NCBI RefSeq assembly: GCF_018687715.1 | Contig: NC_056758.1 | Coordinates: 35,931,467 to 35,995,466 of the forward strand | DNA from: Carya illinoinensis | Taxonomy: Eukaryota > Streptophyta > Magnoliopsida > Fagales > Juglandaceae | Length of the DNA stretch: 64,000 nucleotides | Direction: 5' to 3' | Shown here: one piece after another, positions 1-11,082 of the stretch | Numbering within the stretch: the stretch's first letter is position 1 | Layout: each line of letters starts with the position of its first letter | Position numbers and translations under genes: made by a program | Notes under the pieces: model-generated | The model's database searches: none | The model's input: only the letters and a program-made list of their open reading frames with translations | What the model was told of the DNA's origin: nothing

Positions 1-2615
1 TGTATTTTATTATATGGAGATCCTGAATAACCATCTTCACTTGGTCTAAAACTAATTATTAGGCTACAGTCTTTTGCGGTTGCCGCTATCAAATAGTCCT
101 TTACAATCTTCAAGCTTTCATCCAAAGGAATGGAATGCAAAGATGTATATATCTGTGAAATTTTGTCTCCACCAGATTCTCTGCATACTGGACAAGACTC
201 ATAAATGATGTCATAATATGCATGAACTGCTCCTTCTATGTCAAAATTATCAAGCTTCTGGATCTCAAGAAGCCGATCCAGTACTCCAGACTTATAAACT
301 GTCTCGGAAACAAGCTGTAGGAAATTCTTTGTACGCAGGTTATTATCTGCCCAGATGACAGACTTGAGCGCATCTTCAAATGCTTCACTAATCACAAAAC
401 TAGTACTGTTCGCACCAGCACCCAAGGCCCCAAATATGAGAGAACCATTCAAGAATACCCTGAAATTATTCTGAGGGGTGTTAAAGAGACTGATAATAGC
501 TTTATCTATCCTTTCCTTGCACTTAGAGAACAGATCGATGGGATCATATTCGCTTAATTCTGATATCTGTAGCATGCATTGGAACAAACTAAAGTCAGAA
601 ACAAATGTCTAAAATAACATCATTAATGCAAGAGGTCTTATAAGCAAAAAAAAGATTAATAATTTCACAAATTCCCATGGAAAGTAGTATTGGATCCATC
701 GGATCGAACATAAAATATAAATGCAGATGAAGATAATTCAATAAAAACTAACTTGGTATCAAGATGAAAAGAAAGAATGTACCTCTCCTTGATGCAACTT
801 CAAGGCTTGGTGCATTCTAAATCGAGTAATGCTCCGTTTAATGGCATTTCTTTCTGATATGAATCTTGAAAAAGGGAGAAATCCACATTTGGGCTACTTT
901 TTGGGAAAGTGGAAGTGCAACAGAGAAAAAAAAAAGAATAAATATTATTGGTGTTTGATTTTGACATGTCACTCAGAGGCATAAAATGAAAAGGAATCAA
1001 ACTGCAAAGACAAGAATTAAGACGAAGGACATGGTAAGGGAGTGGAACCTTTATTTCAACAGATACACAGAGTTTACCGTTGAGGGTACCTGGCATGGAA
1101 AAGATGGAATTAACTAGCTATTTTTCTATACCAAATTGCAAACTACTTTGCATACCATGAGGGAGATTTGGGTGCTGGATTTAACCAAACTAGTTGTTTG
1201 CCAAAGATATTCGACGAAAGAATTCTAAGAAGGGTAGGCACCCATATATAGTCTACTCTTCCTATCAGAGTCCCACACTGGTATTTTCCTAAAGCATATT
1301 AGGTAGAATTAATGACAAAATTAATTACATTAACCATTGTGATCGAATATTTGACAAGTTCATATCTAGCAAGATTAACTACCAATTTTCTTTTTGTAAG
1401 TAATGTACGTTTGGGTGCTAATTATTCTGGCTCAAAAAAATAAGGTGAAACAAATGCCGTTGTGAGTCAAGATTAAAAAATAAGCCACCGATTTGAATTT
1501 TGCATCAACGTAAGGTTTCGGACCTAAGATTCTTTATGCCTGCTTGCTAAGTGTGACACAAAGGTGAGTTGCACACCTGTAAATTTTTTAAGTGTAACCT
1601 AGAGAAATCGCACCAAACAGTAATATCAAAGAGAATAAATTACCGCCAGGAAAAAGCGAATGATCAGTTAGGAGAAGCACAGAATCGCGATCCGTATCAG
1701 CCTTGGCAGCATCAACTCGCCAAGCAGGACGCTGACATATAACATTTTTCTCAACCGACTCCAGGAATTCCCTGGACACAAGGACACGCATCTGGAAAAA
1801 TTGATTGAAAGCCAAGGTCACAGAACTCACGGATAGACAAATTAGCGGACCAAAAAGAATGCCTCTAAAAATCACAAGATATAAACCATGTGCTAATATG
1901 TAACTGGAGAGTGGAGACGGAAAAAGCAGAAACCCAAAATTTCAACAAATGAATAAGTTCGCCACAGTGCTACTTTTTATCATTGTTCATGTTAAACGTC
2001 TTACAATGAAAAATAACAAGTTTCAGTTCCAGAATCCAAAAATGAGAGAAAGGACTCGGGAAGTGTACCCCGGCATCAACATGTTCGGAACCCAGGAGAG
2101 GGCTCATGACGTGCTGCACATATAGTTGGGCAGCAATTTCTTTGTTTGGGGACGATACGATGCCGTCTACGTCTCTCCATAGTAGCCGTTCCTGCGTGCT
2201 CAACGCCGTCGGACTCCTCACGTGCGGCGACCCGTTCCTCGGCGCCTTCGGTATCCGCATTACTTTCCCTATCTATACACGCAACATTATATATTTATAC
2301 AAATGGACATTTATACTAAGCTTCGAAAACGGCTACAATGAGGATTCAGATAAATGGAAAATATTTCGACTTTCAACCATTTGATTCGGTCAAAAACAAC
2401 TACGGAAAGAATAATTGAGGAATCGGAAGCAAGTAGGAGCGTACAAACGAGTGAGATGATCCGGTGTATGCGAGAACAAGATTAGCAGCTCCTTCGCCTC
2501 TGTAGACCCAGTCAACTGCGTGCTTCTGCTCTAGAACCACATCCTTATCGTCCTCCTTCAGATTAACAATACCTAATGGAGCTTGAATATTCGTTTCGAA
2601 ATTTGAAATCTCCAT
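1..2615 (-). CDS. IPK1: Inositol-pentakisphosphate 2-kinase, 5' part (exons 1-6, runs off left edge)
   Basis: Phosphorylates inositol pentakisphosphate at the 2-position to give phytate (InsP6), the last step of phytate synthesis. Exons on the minus strand: 2615-2445, 2272-2069, 1791-1644, 1089-1049, 893-783 and 566-1 (open at the edge). All junctions are GT-AG and keep the frame. The 413 residues seen compare with about 450 in Arabidopsis IPK1, so roughly 40 C-terminal residues are missing. Visible motifs: the nucleotide-binding glycine segment RGEGAANLV in exon 1; the family signature EIKPKCG split over exons 4 and 5; the block TPQNNFRVFLNGSL; the plant zinc site made of a His in GAVHAYY, the pair CPVC and the His of LHSIPL; and DESLKIVKDYLIAATAKDCS. 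The start is the first ATG of exon 1, 17 codons before the conserved core. No internal stop or frameshift, so probably functional. Family assignment is by recognition, not by search. Confidence 0.95.
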
Positions 2616-4097
2616 GTACCCCTAAGTAACCTTGCAAACCAGAAAAGCCCTATTTCCTCGAACAGAACCCCCAGCTAAGCGAATCGGCAAAAACGATGCT
2701 TTTTTTTTTGGCTGTGTGGAGTTGGAGACGCGAAGTATGAGAGGAAGTGAGAGCGTTTCTTTTTTCTGTATCCTACTATCTGCTTCTGGCTTTTACTTTT
2801 TGGGGAAGGAGTGGATGACTCGTTGAATTTGCCGTCATAATTGAAATTTCTTCCTTTCTTTATTTATTGTGTTTGTCGCGCGGCATGCCATTTTATTAGG
2901 ATATAATTATATTCAATTCACGATTCCTCTTTTGAAAACTTATTATGAGATTATTTCTATTAAATTAAAAGAAATGATTAAAGATATTTATCGTAATAGA
3001 GTATATAAATATTATATAATTTTTTAAAATAAATATATAATTTACATAAATAAAATTAATTTTTAATAATAGATTCTACCTTTTTTTTAAAACGATTATG
3101 TAACGTTTACATATTTTATAACTGTATGTAACATTACTTTTAAATTAAATAAAAAATATATTTTAAAACTTCAAAATTCAAAATATTTATTCTAATAATT
3201 ATATATGAGATTATAACTTATCTCGTAAATATTACATAACAAAAATACTAAATTTAATTATTTATATTCTTAACCTGTTTCAAAAGAACAAATTTATTTA
3301 TTATTCTAATTTTCATCATCTTCTTATTATTTCTTGATTTGGTATTAGATGATTGAAGTCAAATTCTCCAAATATTAAAGATGAAATTGCTGATCAAGGG
3401 AATTGGTTGGCTGTTTGAGTTACTACATAACTGTTCTTGGCGTATTATTGTAGAGTAATTTTTTTTTTTTAAACTGTATGGTATGAGGAAGTGGCTATTT
3501 AGGTGTATTTTATGTTGGATTTTGGGTTTAAAAGGGGCTGGTTTGAGTTTTAATTAAATAGACTAGAGGTATATTGGTTTGGGTTACTCATTGAATTGAG
3601 AAATGTTTATTTGCTTAGGTCGTGGTATTGTTAGAAGTTGGACTCAAGACTAAGATAACGCACTGCAAAGGTTGAGGTAACCGGAATTTTTATATTAGAT
3701 TTTGCATAAAGAGGAAATGAAATGAGGTTGACTTTTGAAAATATACATGTTTGTTTTTTAAAAGAAATCTGAAAAACAATTTCAATTATTTGTTCTGACA
3801 TTACTTGTGAACTTTGTATGAAAAATAAAATACTTTTGTCATGAATGATGTAGACATAAACTTATTTTACATATTATTTCTGAATTTTGTAAAAAATAGC
3901 AAAAATGAGATTCTTAAAATTTTGTTATGGTTAAAATGAGGATACTTTTTTTTTATTTTGTTGAATATATGAAATGATCTGAAATTACTCAATATTCTGT
4001 TTTCGATATGATGTGTAAGCTAAAAAACTTTGACATGAGTTTATGATTTTACATTTGAATATGATATGTTTTCGATGATTCGTTTGTTTTGTTTCTG
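2616..4097. other. IPK1 upstream region and AT-rich spacer
   Basis: The first 200 bp should hold the IPK1 5' leader and promoter; I see no clear TATA box there. From about 2830 the sequence is AT-rich, with short A or T runs and no open frame resembling a protein. Nothing else recognised. Confidence 0.5.
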
Positions 4098-4099
4098 TT

Positions 4100-4436
4100 A
4101 ACCATGAGTATAATAGTGGCATAACGTTTCACCATGAATATAATTGTGGCATATGGTCCCGTTATAGGTATAATAGCGGCATATAGACATAGCCTCATCA
4201 TGAGTATAATGTGGCACAATCTTACCACTTGGATGAAACATGAAATACAACCTCACCATAGGTATAATGTGGCACAACCCTGTCATGGGAGTGAAATATG
4301 GAATACGGCTCAATCAAGGGTATAATGGTAGTTTATAACCTTACCACAGGGTGAAACATGGTATATGGCCCAGCCATATGTATAATGGTAGTTTAAAACC
4401 CTATCACGAGAGTTAAACATTGTATTTATCTTGATA
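4100..4436. repeat. Degenerate tandem repeat, about 30-bp period
   Basis: About ten imperfect units of the type 'accatgagtataatggtggc...' follow each other up to the copia insertion site. Units alternate between a form with ATAATGTGGCA or ATAATGGTAG and a form with GTGAAACATGGTATATGG, so a roughly 60-bp double unit is likely. Open frames on both strands here are only a product of the periodicity. Confidence 0.65.
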
Positions 4437-4441
4437 TGATG

Positions 4442-5300
4442 TGTTGAACCCAAGGTTTCAAGTTTCATGTGATTATAAATCTACACATGGATTTTGATGA
4501 TAACAAATGAATTCAAAGAATAAAGGAGTTTCAAGCTCAAGTTGTTCACACAATAGAATCAAGCACATCAAAGAACCAAGCATGAGCAAGAAGTTCACAT
4601 TAAAGTCATAGAGTAATGTTGTAAATCTCTTAAAATTCAAAATTAGGATTAATGCTCAAAATTAATATTTTATCATAAAGCATTAAAATACATTTTTCCA
4701 CATGTGCATAAATATTTTTGAAAATTAAATTTGAAAATTTTGAAAGATGATTGATTGTCATCTTTTACATGTGCATGCCTTGATTAAAGGGTTGAATTTT
4801 GAAAATATTAAAGATGATTGATTGTCATCTTTCACATGTGCATATTTTATTTGAATATTTTCAAAAGTGATTGATGCTTTTTTAGACTTATACAAAAGGT
4901 AGATGATTTTGTTTGAAATTTTTTGAAAATGAAAGTGTGCTCATTTTGTCATATACAAAAAGTAAAAGATTAGGTTTGAATTTTTTAAAAAATAAAGTGT
5001 GCTCATTTTGTCATATGCCAAAAGTAAAAGATTAGGTTTGATTTTTTTGAAAAAGTGAATGATGTTGTCTTTGACAATTGAAAAAGAAGAACCTTTTATT
5101 TGAATTTTTTGAAAAAGTGAATGATATTGCCTTTGACATGTGAATCTTTTTAAATTTGAATATGAAGTCTCATATGCCTATAAATAGATCATTTGAGAGC
5201 TTCACATTCACAACACCAAGAGCATACAACATTCATTCAAAGTTTTCATTCTCTCTTCTCTAAGCATTGAGCCTTAATCCTTGTTCATTTTGAGAGATAT
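4442..5300 (+). repeat. Copia 5' LTR, left piece
   Basis: Aligns with 31528-32390 of the 3' LTR. It is cut at 5300 by the first giant-LTR element; the remainder resumes at 14620. Contains two copies of a hairpin (AAAGATGA and TCATCTTT arms around 4743 and 4813) and a direct repeat of about 60 bp starting GTGTGCTCATTTTGTCATAT (about 4936 and 4998). Confidence 0.92.
5176..5188 (+). promoter_or_regulatory. TATA box of copia 5' LTR
   Basis: CCTATAAATAG, also present in the 3' LTR at 32271-32281. It probably marks the U3/R border. The nested element starts about 115 bp downstream, within the presumed transcript leader. Confidence 0.6.
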
Positions 5301-8300
5301 TGTGACGCCCCCAAATTCCGTTTGGGATTGGACGGACATTTGAAGCGTCGAGACATGCAACACAAGGTTACCTGCCCCCGTTCATGACATATAAGATGCA
5401 ATAATCCTAACATGCATCTAACATTATGCAATATTCGCAGCGGATAATTTTTTTCTTTAGCAATACTATGCACCAAATTAAAATATCCCAAATACTTAAA
5501 ACATACTTCATATATAAAGATACATTGAATAACTAAGATCACAGAACTATTCCAAAATAGTTATGATCTAAAAGTACTGGAGATGCAACTCCATTGTACA
5601 AGTAGTAATTTAACTACTATATTAACCTTAACGACGCACCGTCGTTCAGTCGACTGTATCTAGTTGGTCAGCTCCTGATCTTCCTTCAGGTCCTGTAACA
5701 AGATCTACCATTCGGGGGGAATGGTAGTTGAGACTACCACAGTGAGATTTGATTACAAATCTCAGCAAGTTAACAAAAAACTTCCATACAGACTAATGAT
5801 GCATGTATGACAGTAAAAGCATAAATGCATAATCAAATTCATAAGTAATTAAAGTATAACTTAGCGTACAACATAGCATAATTGACATAGCTTAAATTGA
5901 ATCATGAACTAAACTTGACTTGACATGAATTTGATCTGAAACTTGACTTAACATGAACTTGCTCTGAAACTTGAATTAACATGAAAAATACATACTCCAC
6001 AGTTGTTGTGGCCCCATGTATTGTACGTGTAAATACATACTCCACAGTTGTTGTGGCCCCATGTATTGTACGTGTAAATACATACTCCACAGTTGTTGTG
6101 GCCCCATGTATTCTACGTGTAAATACATACTCCACAGTTGTTGTGGCCCCATGTATTCTACACAAACTTGACTTAACATTAAAAATACATACTCCACAGT
6201 TGTTGTGGCCCCATGTATTCTACGTGTAAATACATACTCCACAGTTGTTGTGGCCCCATGTATTCTACACAAACTTGACTTAACATTAAAAATACATACT
6301 CCACAGTTGTTGTGGCCCCATGTATTCTACACAAACTTGACTTAACATGAAAAATACATACTCCACAGTTGTTGTGGCCCCATGTATTTTACGCATCACA
6401 ATTGTAGTTAAATACATACTCCACAGTTATTGTGGCCCCATGTATTCTACACATCATATTGTACTCAAGATGAAATGTGATTGGAATACGAAAGGACTGA
6501 AGTCCTGACGTAACATAACGTGACTTGAACATAACTTAGAATACATGACCAACTTGAGATAGAAACATTTCGTAACATGGCATAACATATAATAGACAAC
6601 ATATTTAACATGACATACTTGCAACAGTGAATATTACATGACTTGACATACATGTAATAGATGGCATACTTAGCATGACGTACTTGTAAGGTACAGTAAT
6701 ACATAACAGAATATATTATGTAACAGATAAAAAATTGATGACAGAATAAATTCTGTATAATAGACAATTACGTGATAACTTGGCATGGCATGACATATAT
6801 GATAACACACATACATACACTGTAATTCCTTTATTTAGCACACATACACAGTAGACTGCTAGTAAGTTAAAAGCTAACTTACCTCGATCTCCGCGTTTCT
6901 TATAAAACTTCAAGTGCGATCACGAGGAACTGTAATTAGTAATTCTAAAAGTTAGAACTAAATCACTAATAATTTGAAATATGGAAAATACTAACTTAAA
7001 GAGTAAAATTTTTATTTTACTCTCTACATGTGGAAAAATGACTGTTTTACCCATAACTTAAGGATTTTGCATACTAACTCTAAAAGTTTCTAAAATTTAC
7101 ATTCCTCATGTAAATTTTATCCTAAACTTAAATATCAACTCAGAAAAATTTAAAACAAAACATAACTATGAAGAACACACTATGGTTGAAACATCCATAG
7201 GCCATTTCCCTTTATTTTTGTTGCAATTCCTTCCAACTTTAAAACTCATGCTTAAACCAAAATTTTGCAACAAACATCTTCCAATCCTAAGTTCAAAACC
7301 ATACTTAAAACATCCATTTAGAAAAAACTAATAATCAACACCAAACTTTTTTGTAAAAAGATCCAAGCACTTGAATCACAAGTTTTGACCTTAAATCAAA
7401 ACATCTCCAAGAATTTCAAAAATCAAATCTTACTTCTAACATATTCATAATATCATCCTAACATCAACCATGCTTTAAATCATCAAACTAAAGTCACCAA
7501 AATCACAAAATAACATTTGGAGTTTTTGGTTTTACACTTAGTCCAAAAACATAAACTTTTCCCTCAACTAGTTTTGATAAATCTCTTGATCTATGACTTA
7601 TAAATATATGATCTTCAAACCAAACCATCATATGGTTTAAAAAGATGTCCTAAAACATATATAAGCTTCTAATTCAAGATCATATGGTTAGAAATTAACC
7701 AAAACATAAATTTAGCCAAGAATATCCACACTTTGACTTATTTGAATATCTCTTTGCATAAAATTTCATATCTTTGAAACTAACATCAAATATCTTCAAA
7801 ATAATAATATAACATGTATATAAGATGTTTAGGATCCTCCAATAAAATTATCAAAGTCATTAGAATAGGTTTAGACCACCAAAGAGTTAAACTTTCTCAA
7901 AACAGAAACTGTTTTTCCTCTTCCAGTTTCTAAGTTTCTAAATCTAAGAACATCTTTCATCAAAACCTTTAATCATGCAAAAATCCTCAACCAATAGTCA
8001 CATATACATGTTAACAATACTCCATAAAAATTTCGGACCAATATCTATCCATTAGCTTGGTCAAAAACTCCAAACTATAACATATTCTCCAGTTTATCTC
8101 CCAGAATGACCTTTCTATAGTTTACACAATATTTGACTGACCAATGATCTTCAAATGGGGCAAATAAGATATCCATGTAAACTAGACTCAAAAAGGAACA
8201 ACTTATATGAAGGAGACTTTACGATAAAACACTTACAACGAAATGGGCATGCAAAAGACCTCCTAAAAGCTGTCCGAGAGAGAGTGTTTGATAATCTTTT

Positions 8301-8832
8301 ATTGGAAGGTGTAATTAGATAATTTCGTGGGGAGAGGTGGCTGGAGATAATTATGGATGAGATATGGAAGAGATGAGGCTGGAGTTGAGAGTTGAGTGTA
8401 GTTTTCTCCTACCCAAAATATCTATAAAAGATTATCTCATAATATTTTATCTAATAATATCTATAAAAATCAACTCAAAATATTTTTACCCAATAATATT
8501 CATGAAAATTACCTCAAGATATTTCTTTTTATCCAATAATATCTACAGTTTTAAACAGACGTTTTGATCGAAAATATAAAAAAATGTTATTGCGCCATAA
8601 GACTTTAAATAACCCTCCGAGTCTAATGGCACAAACCATAATACATTTTGACACTTCTAACTATCTCCAATAATCAAAAACACACTTCTGATACCATAGT
8701 AAATAATAACACTAACTATGTAATTAGACAAAAACCTATATGATTAATGGATTCGTGAAAACTTATGGGGTTTTCACGAGGTTCTTAAAGTTAATAGAAA
8801 TTTCACAATTGAATTTCTAGCGGGCTGTTACA
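5301..8832 (-). repeat. 3' LTR of giant-LTR copy 1
   Basis: Same length as its partner at 11083-14614, at a constant offset of 5,782 bp with no net indel. By eye I found only two differences (7374 A versus 13156 T; 7529 G versus 13311 A). Contains an array of nine palindromic repeats. Short open frames inside do not resemble proteins. Confidence 0.93.
5987..6455. repeat. Nine-unit palindromic tandem repeat in LTR (copy 1, left)
   Basis: Each unit of about 45-60 bp carries AATACATACTCCACA, then GTTGT, then TGTGGCCCCATGTATT. CCACA pairs with TGTGG around a 5-base loop, and the outer AATACAT pairs with ATGTATT, giving a stem broken by ACT and CCCC. Spacers are either short (ACGTGTA type) or carry an extra ACAAACTTGACTTAACAT segment. 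The last unit has ATTGTGG in place of GTTGTGG's first bases. Confidence 0.9.
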
Positions 8833-8844
8833 ATCTCCCCTCCT
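8833..8844 (-). other. Polypurine tract of giant-LTR copy 1
   Basis: On the minus strand AGGAGGGGAGAT directly precedes the LTR start TGTAACAG. This fixes minus orientation together with the PBS at 11068-11079. Confidence 0.85.
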
Positions 8845-9239
8845 AAAAAAAAGATTTCGTCCTCGAAATCGTAGTAAGTAAGAAATAACAAGTTAAGAAA
8901 TATGTGTTGCTTACCAACCTGGTGTCTATCCTGTATATATTTACCTTTGAGATTATGTCATTCCTTAACTCTCTTATTTTAATCAACAATTATATTATAC
9001 TTCTTTGCACAAGGTTGGCCAAGTTGTAACGACATACTCTCCAAACCTAAAACTTTAAGTAAATAATCTTCCGAAACTCTTCTTTAAAAAAGCATAGGTG
9101 ATATACTTTAAATGTTATTGTAAATACCATAGTTAGTAAAGAATTCATCAAAATTAAACCGTTAACCTCTCTCTTTTTAACAAAATCGGTGGCACGCTGT
9201 TTTAGACCAGACAACTCTGATCCGCGTGATTTTTATAGG

Positions 9240-9327
9240 TCTTCTGTAGTTGTCATGCGCCGCATAGCTACGACACTACTTTGTTCTTCTGTAATTGTCA
9301 GGCACCGCAGCTATGATACTACATTGC
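9240..9327 (+). repeat. A-B repeat pair upstream of antisense gene (copy 1)
   Basis: Two related units: A (45 bp, 9240-9284) and B (43 bp, 9285-9327), both starting TCTTCTGTA and holding TTGTCA(G/T)GC(G/A)CCGC followed by an AGCTATGA-type segment. Each unit is an imperfect palindrome. Copy 2 of the element has the arrangement A-B-A-B at the same place. The position, 55-140 bp before the TATA box, suggests upstream promoter elements; that role is inference. Confidence 0.75.
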
Positions 9328-9380
9328 TCTTGTCTCTTGTAGAGAAATGATTCACGAGAGGTGATTCGTCATAATTTTCT

Positions 9381-9389
9381 CTATAAAAG
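9381..9389 (+). promoter_or_regulatory. TATA box of antisense gene (copy 1)
   Basis: CTATAAAAG in a TC-rich context, 109 bp before the ATG at 9490. The same box at the same distance occurs in copy 2 (23779) and, with about 106 bp spacing, before the related copia frame (minus strand, 30469). Confidence 0.65.
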
Positions 9390-9489
9390 AATTATTCAGT
9401 TCATCTTCTTTCTCATCTCATCTTCTTCACTTTTCTGAAATTAATCTGCATTCTTACTCTGCAATCTCTTTCTGCTTACTCACTTTGCA

Positions 9490-9918
9490 ATGGCTCAGCA
9501 ATCTTCTCATTGCCAAAACATGAGGTATTCTGCACCTCGTTCCCCAGTTGTTTCTGCTTCTTCCATAGGTGCTATTATGCAATCAAATAATGATCTGACT
9601 AATAAGTCAGAAAATGAACTTATCTACGAGCTTGTGAGTCTCGGTACTCGATACTCATCAGCCATTGTTGCATATTCTCAGAGACTGCAATCCAGGACTG
9701 GTGGGGTTGACAAACTCCACGAGAGTATTTCTCTGCTTCAGAGGCTTCTTATGGAATCCAACATGAAGATAGAAGCAGTAAAGCGAGAGAACAGAGATTT
9801 AAAATCTTTGCTTAACTCTTCTTTTCGAGTGGCTACTCCTTTAGATAGGAGAGGCATGCAGATTTTTGAAGAGCAAGAACGTTTAAAGATTGAGGCAAAG
9901 AGCCTCAAATTTCTGTAA
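9490..9918 (+). CDS. Antisense ORF protein of giant-LTR retrotransposon, intact (142 aa)
   Basis: Function unknown; I recognise no named domain. The frame runs opposite to the element's own orientation. It begins MAQQSS and has a conserved central block (LTNKSENELIYELVSLGT then RYSSAIVAYSQRLQ, about residues 38-67). From about residue 72 on it is rich in Leu at heptad-like spacing and in charged residues (KLHESISLLQRLLMES, KRENRDLKSLL), as in a coiled coil. It ends KSLKFL. No signal peptide or membrane segment. The start is the first ATG after a TATA box and a TC-rich leader of about 80 nt; AATAAA follows 15 bp after the stop. Related frames: 23888-24316 (nearly identical, two stops), 29918-30355 (about 60% identical in the core, full-length match) and 30599-31051 (distant). 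A structural or nucleic-acid-associated role is possible; expression is not shown by the sequence. Confidence 0.8.
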   Translation: MAQQSSHCQNMRYSAPRSPVVSASSIGAIMQSNNDLTNKSENELIYELVSLGTRYSSAIVAYSQRLQSRTGGVDKLHESISLLQRLLMESNMKIEAVKRENRDLKSLLNSSFRVATPLDRRGMQIFEEQERLKIEAKSLKFL

Positions 9919-9932
9919 TTTTGCTTTATGAT

Positions 9933-9938
9933 AATAAA
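9933..9938 (+). terminator. Poly(A) signal of antisense gene (copy 1)
   Basis: AATAAA 15 bp after the TAA stop, followed by another AATAATA. Also present in copy 2 near 24331. Confidence 0.5.
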
Positions 9939-11067
9939 ATAATACTTCACAAATATTCATATTTGTGTTTCTATCTTCTGGTATATGTTTTATGTACTCC
10001 ATTTTATTTCTTTCAGGGATTTTCATATATATGACATGATCCAATGACTCATATAAATATGCATTTAATCATGCATATCCAAACTCTCAGTAATCTTCAA
10101 GTTAATAAAAACCTCAAGGAGTTCTACTGGTCTAGGACTAACTTACTTCTTTATAATCGCAACAATCAGTCATCTTCCTAGGTGGTACTTTGATAACTGA
10201 CCAGTTAATAACTTAAACTTGAAACTTTCTCTCTTATGATTGTCATAACTCTTCTATCCATCATAAGTTATCAATTATTCTAACTCTAAATAATTTGTTC
10301 CTAATGTTCACATAAATCCTCAAGACCAATATTTTACTCTCCATATAATAGTCTTCAAAAGAAGATCGATCTATGTATCCATAAAGATAGTGCTTTGCCA
10401 GAAATCATTTACTGGCGGTGTGGTAATACTATTATCATAAATGAATCCTACTAATGCTAAAGCTTCTCCTAATCAAATTACTCTTCCAAACACAATTTCT
10501 ATCGTATTTTTAGAATCAAAACAATTCTCCAAATATGTGGAATACCATTCATCAATCCTACATATCCTTTCTCATATTACTAAAATGTATTCTATATCTA
10601 CATTGGTATGAACAATAATACTTCTAATGAAAATTGTTACTCTTACCACTAGGGTAACAATTTAACTTCCAAGCTGAATTCTCAAGCACCACAATTAATA
10701 GAAACAATGACTCGTTTGAATCAAACAATGTACAATTTACCAACTCCAATGACTTGACCTACTCCAAAATAACAATAATGCAATACTACCATCAATTGCA
10801 ATCAGATCAACGTTAACTATGTTTACCTCAACTAATTCTTCATCCATCGGGGAAATTCTGATCCTCTTGATTGTTATCTCCCTTAGGATTCCGAGGTATT
10901 CTATCACGAGTCATGTGTCCCTTCTTGAAACACACGAGCATATATATTAAAACCACATACTACCCTTCGTATCTTAAGAAATTCAAGCCTACTGACGACT
11001 AAAATTTCAAGCCTAATGTTTGGTGCATTTCCTAAGGACATGTGGATTTACTGCCCAGAGACGTATT
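9939..11067 (-). other. Remainder of internal region, copy 1, with possible gag zinc-knuckle scar
   Basis: Mostly non-coding. On the element's sense (minus) strand at about 10865-10955 a frame reads VCFKKGHMTRD followed by IPRNPKGDN. This resembles the second half of a retroviral CCHC zinc knuckle (CxxCxxxxHxxxxC) with its first Cys lost and its last Cys replaced. Copy 2 has the same segment in worse shape (25250-25330). If correct, it is all that remains of gag. Confidence 0.4.
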
Positions 11068-11079
11068 GCTCTGATACCA
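11068..11079 (-). other. Primer-binding site of giant-LTR copy 1
   Basis: Complement reads TGGTATCAGAGC, the initiator-Met tRNA-type PBS of plant LTR elements, 3 bp inside the LTR that starts at 11083. Confidence 0.88.
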
Positions 11080-11082
11080 CCC

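Noticed and set aside
800..1096. 98-codon minus-strand frame
   Set aside because: It runs across an IPK1 intron and reads exon 5 in the wrong frame; the spliced model explains the sequence.
1262..1280. AGTCCCACACTGG, similar to the upstream element of plant snRNA genes
   Set aside because: Only a partial match to RTCCCACATCG, it lies in an IPK1 intron, and no correctly spaced TATA box or snRNA sequence follows.
5902..6272. Several overlapping open frames with repeated IHGATTTVEYVF or NTYSTVVVAPCI peptides (also at 11684-12054)
   Set aside because: They are translations of the palindromic tandem repeat in all frames. No start context or conservation beyond the DNA repeat.
5987..6455. CRISPR-like look of evenly spaced palindromic repeats
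   Set aside because: Plant nuclear LTR sequence with repeated, non-unique spacers and no associated genes; an LTR minisatellite explains it.
8364..8567. 67-codon frame in the giant LTR, repeated at 14146-14349
   Set aside because: AT-rich chance frame made of YLI/IKI-like translation; no family features.
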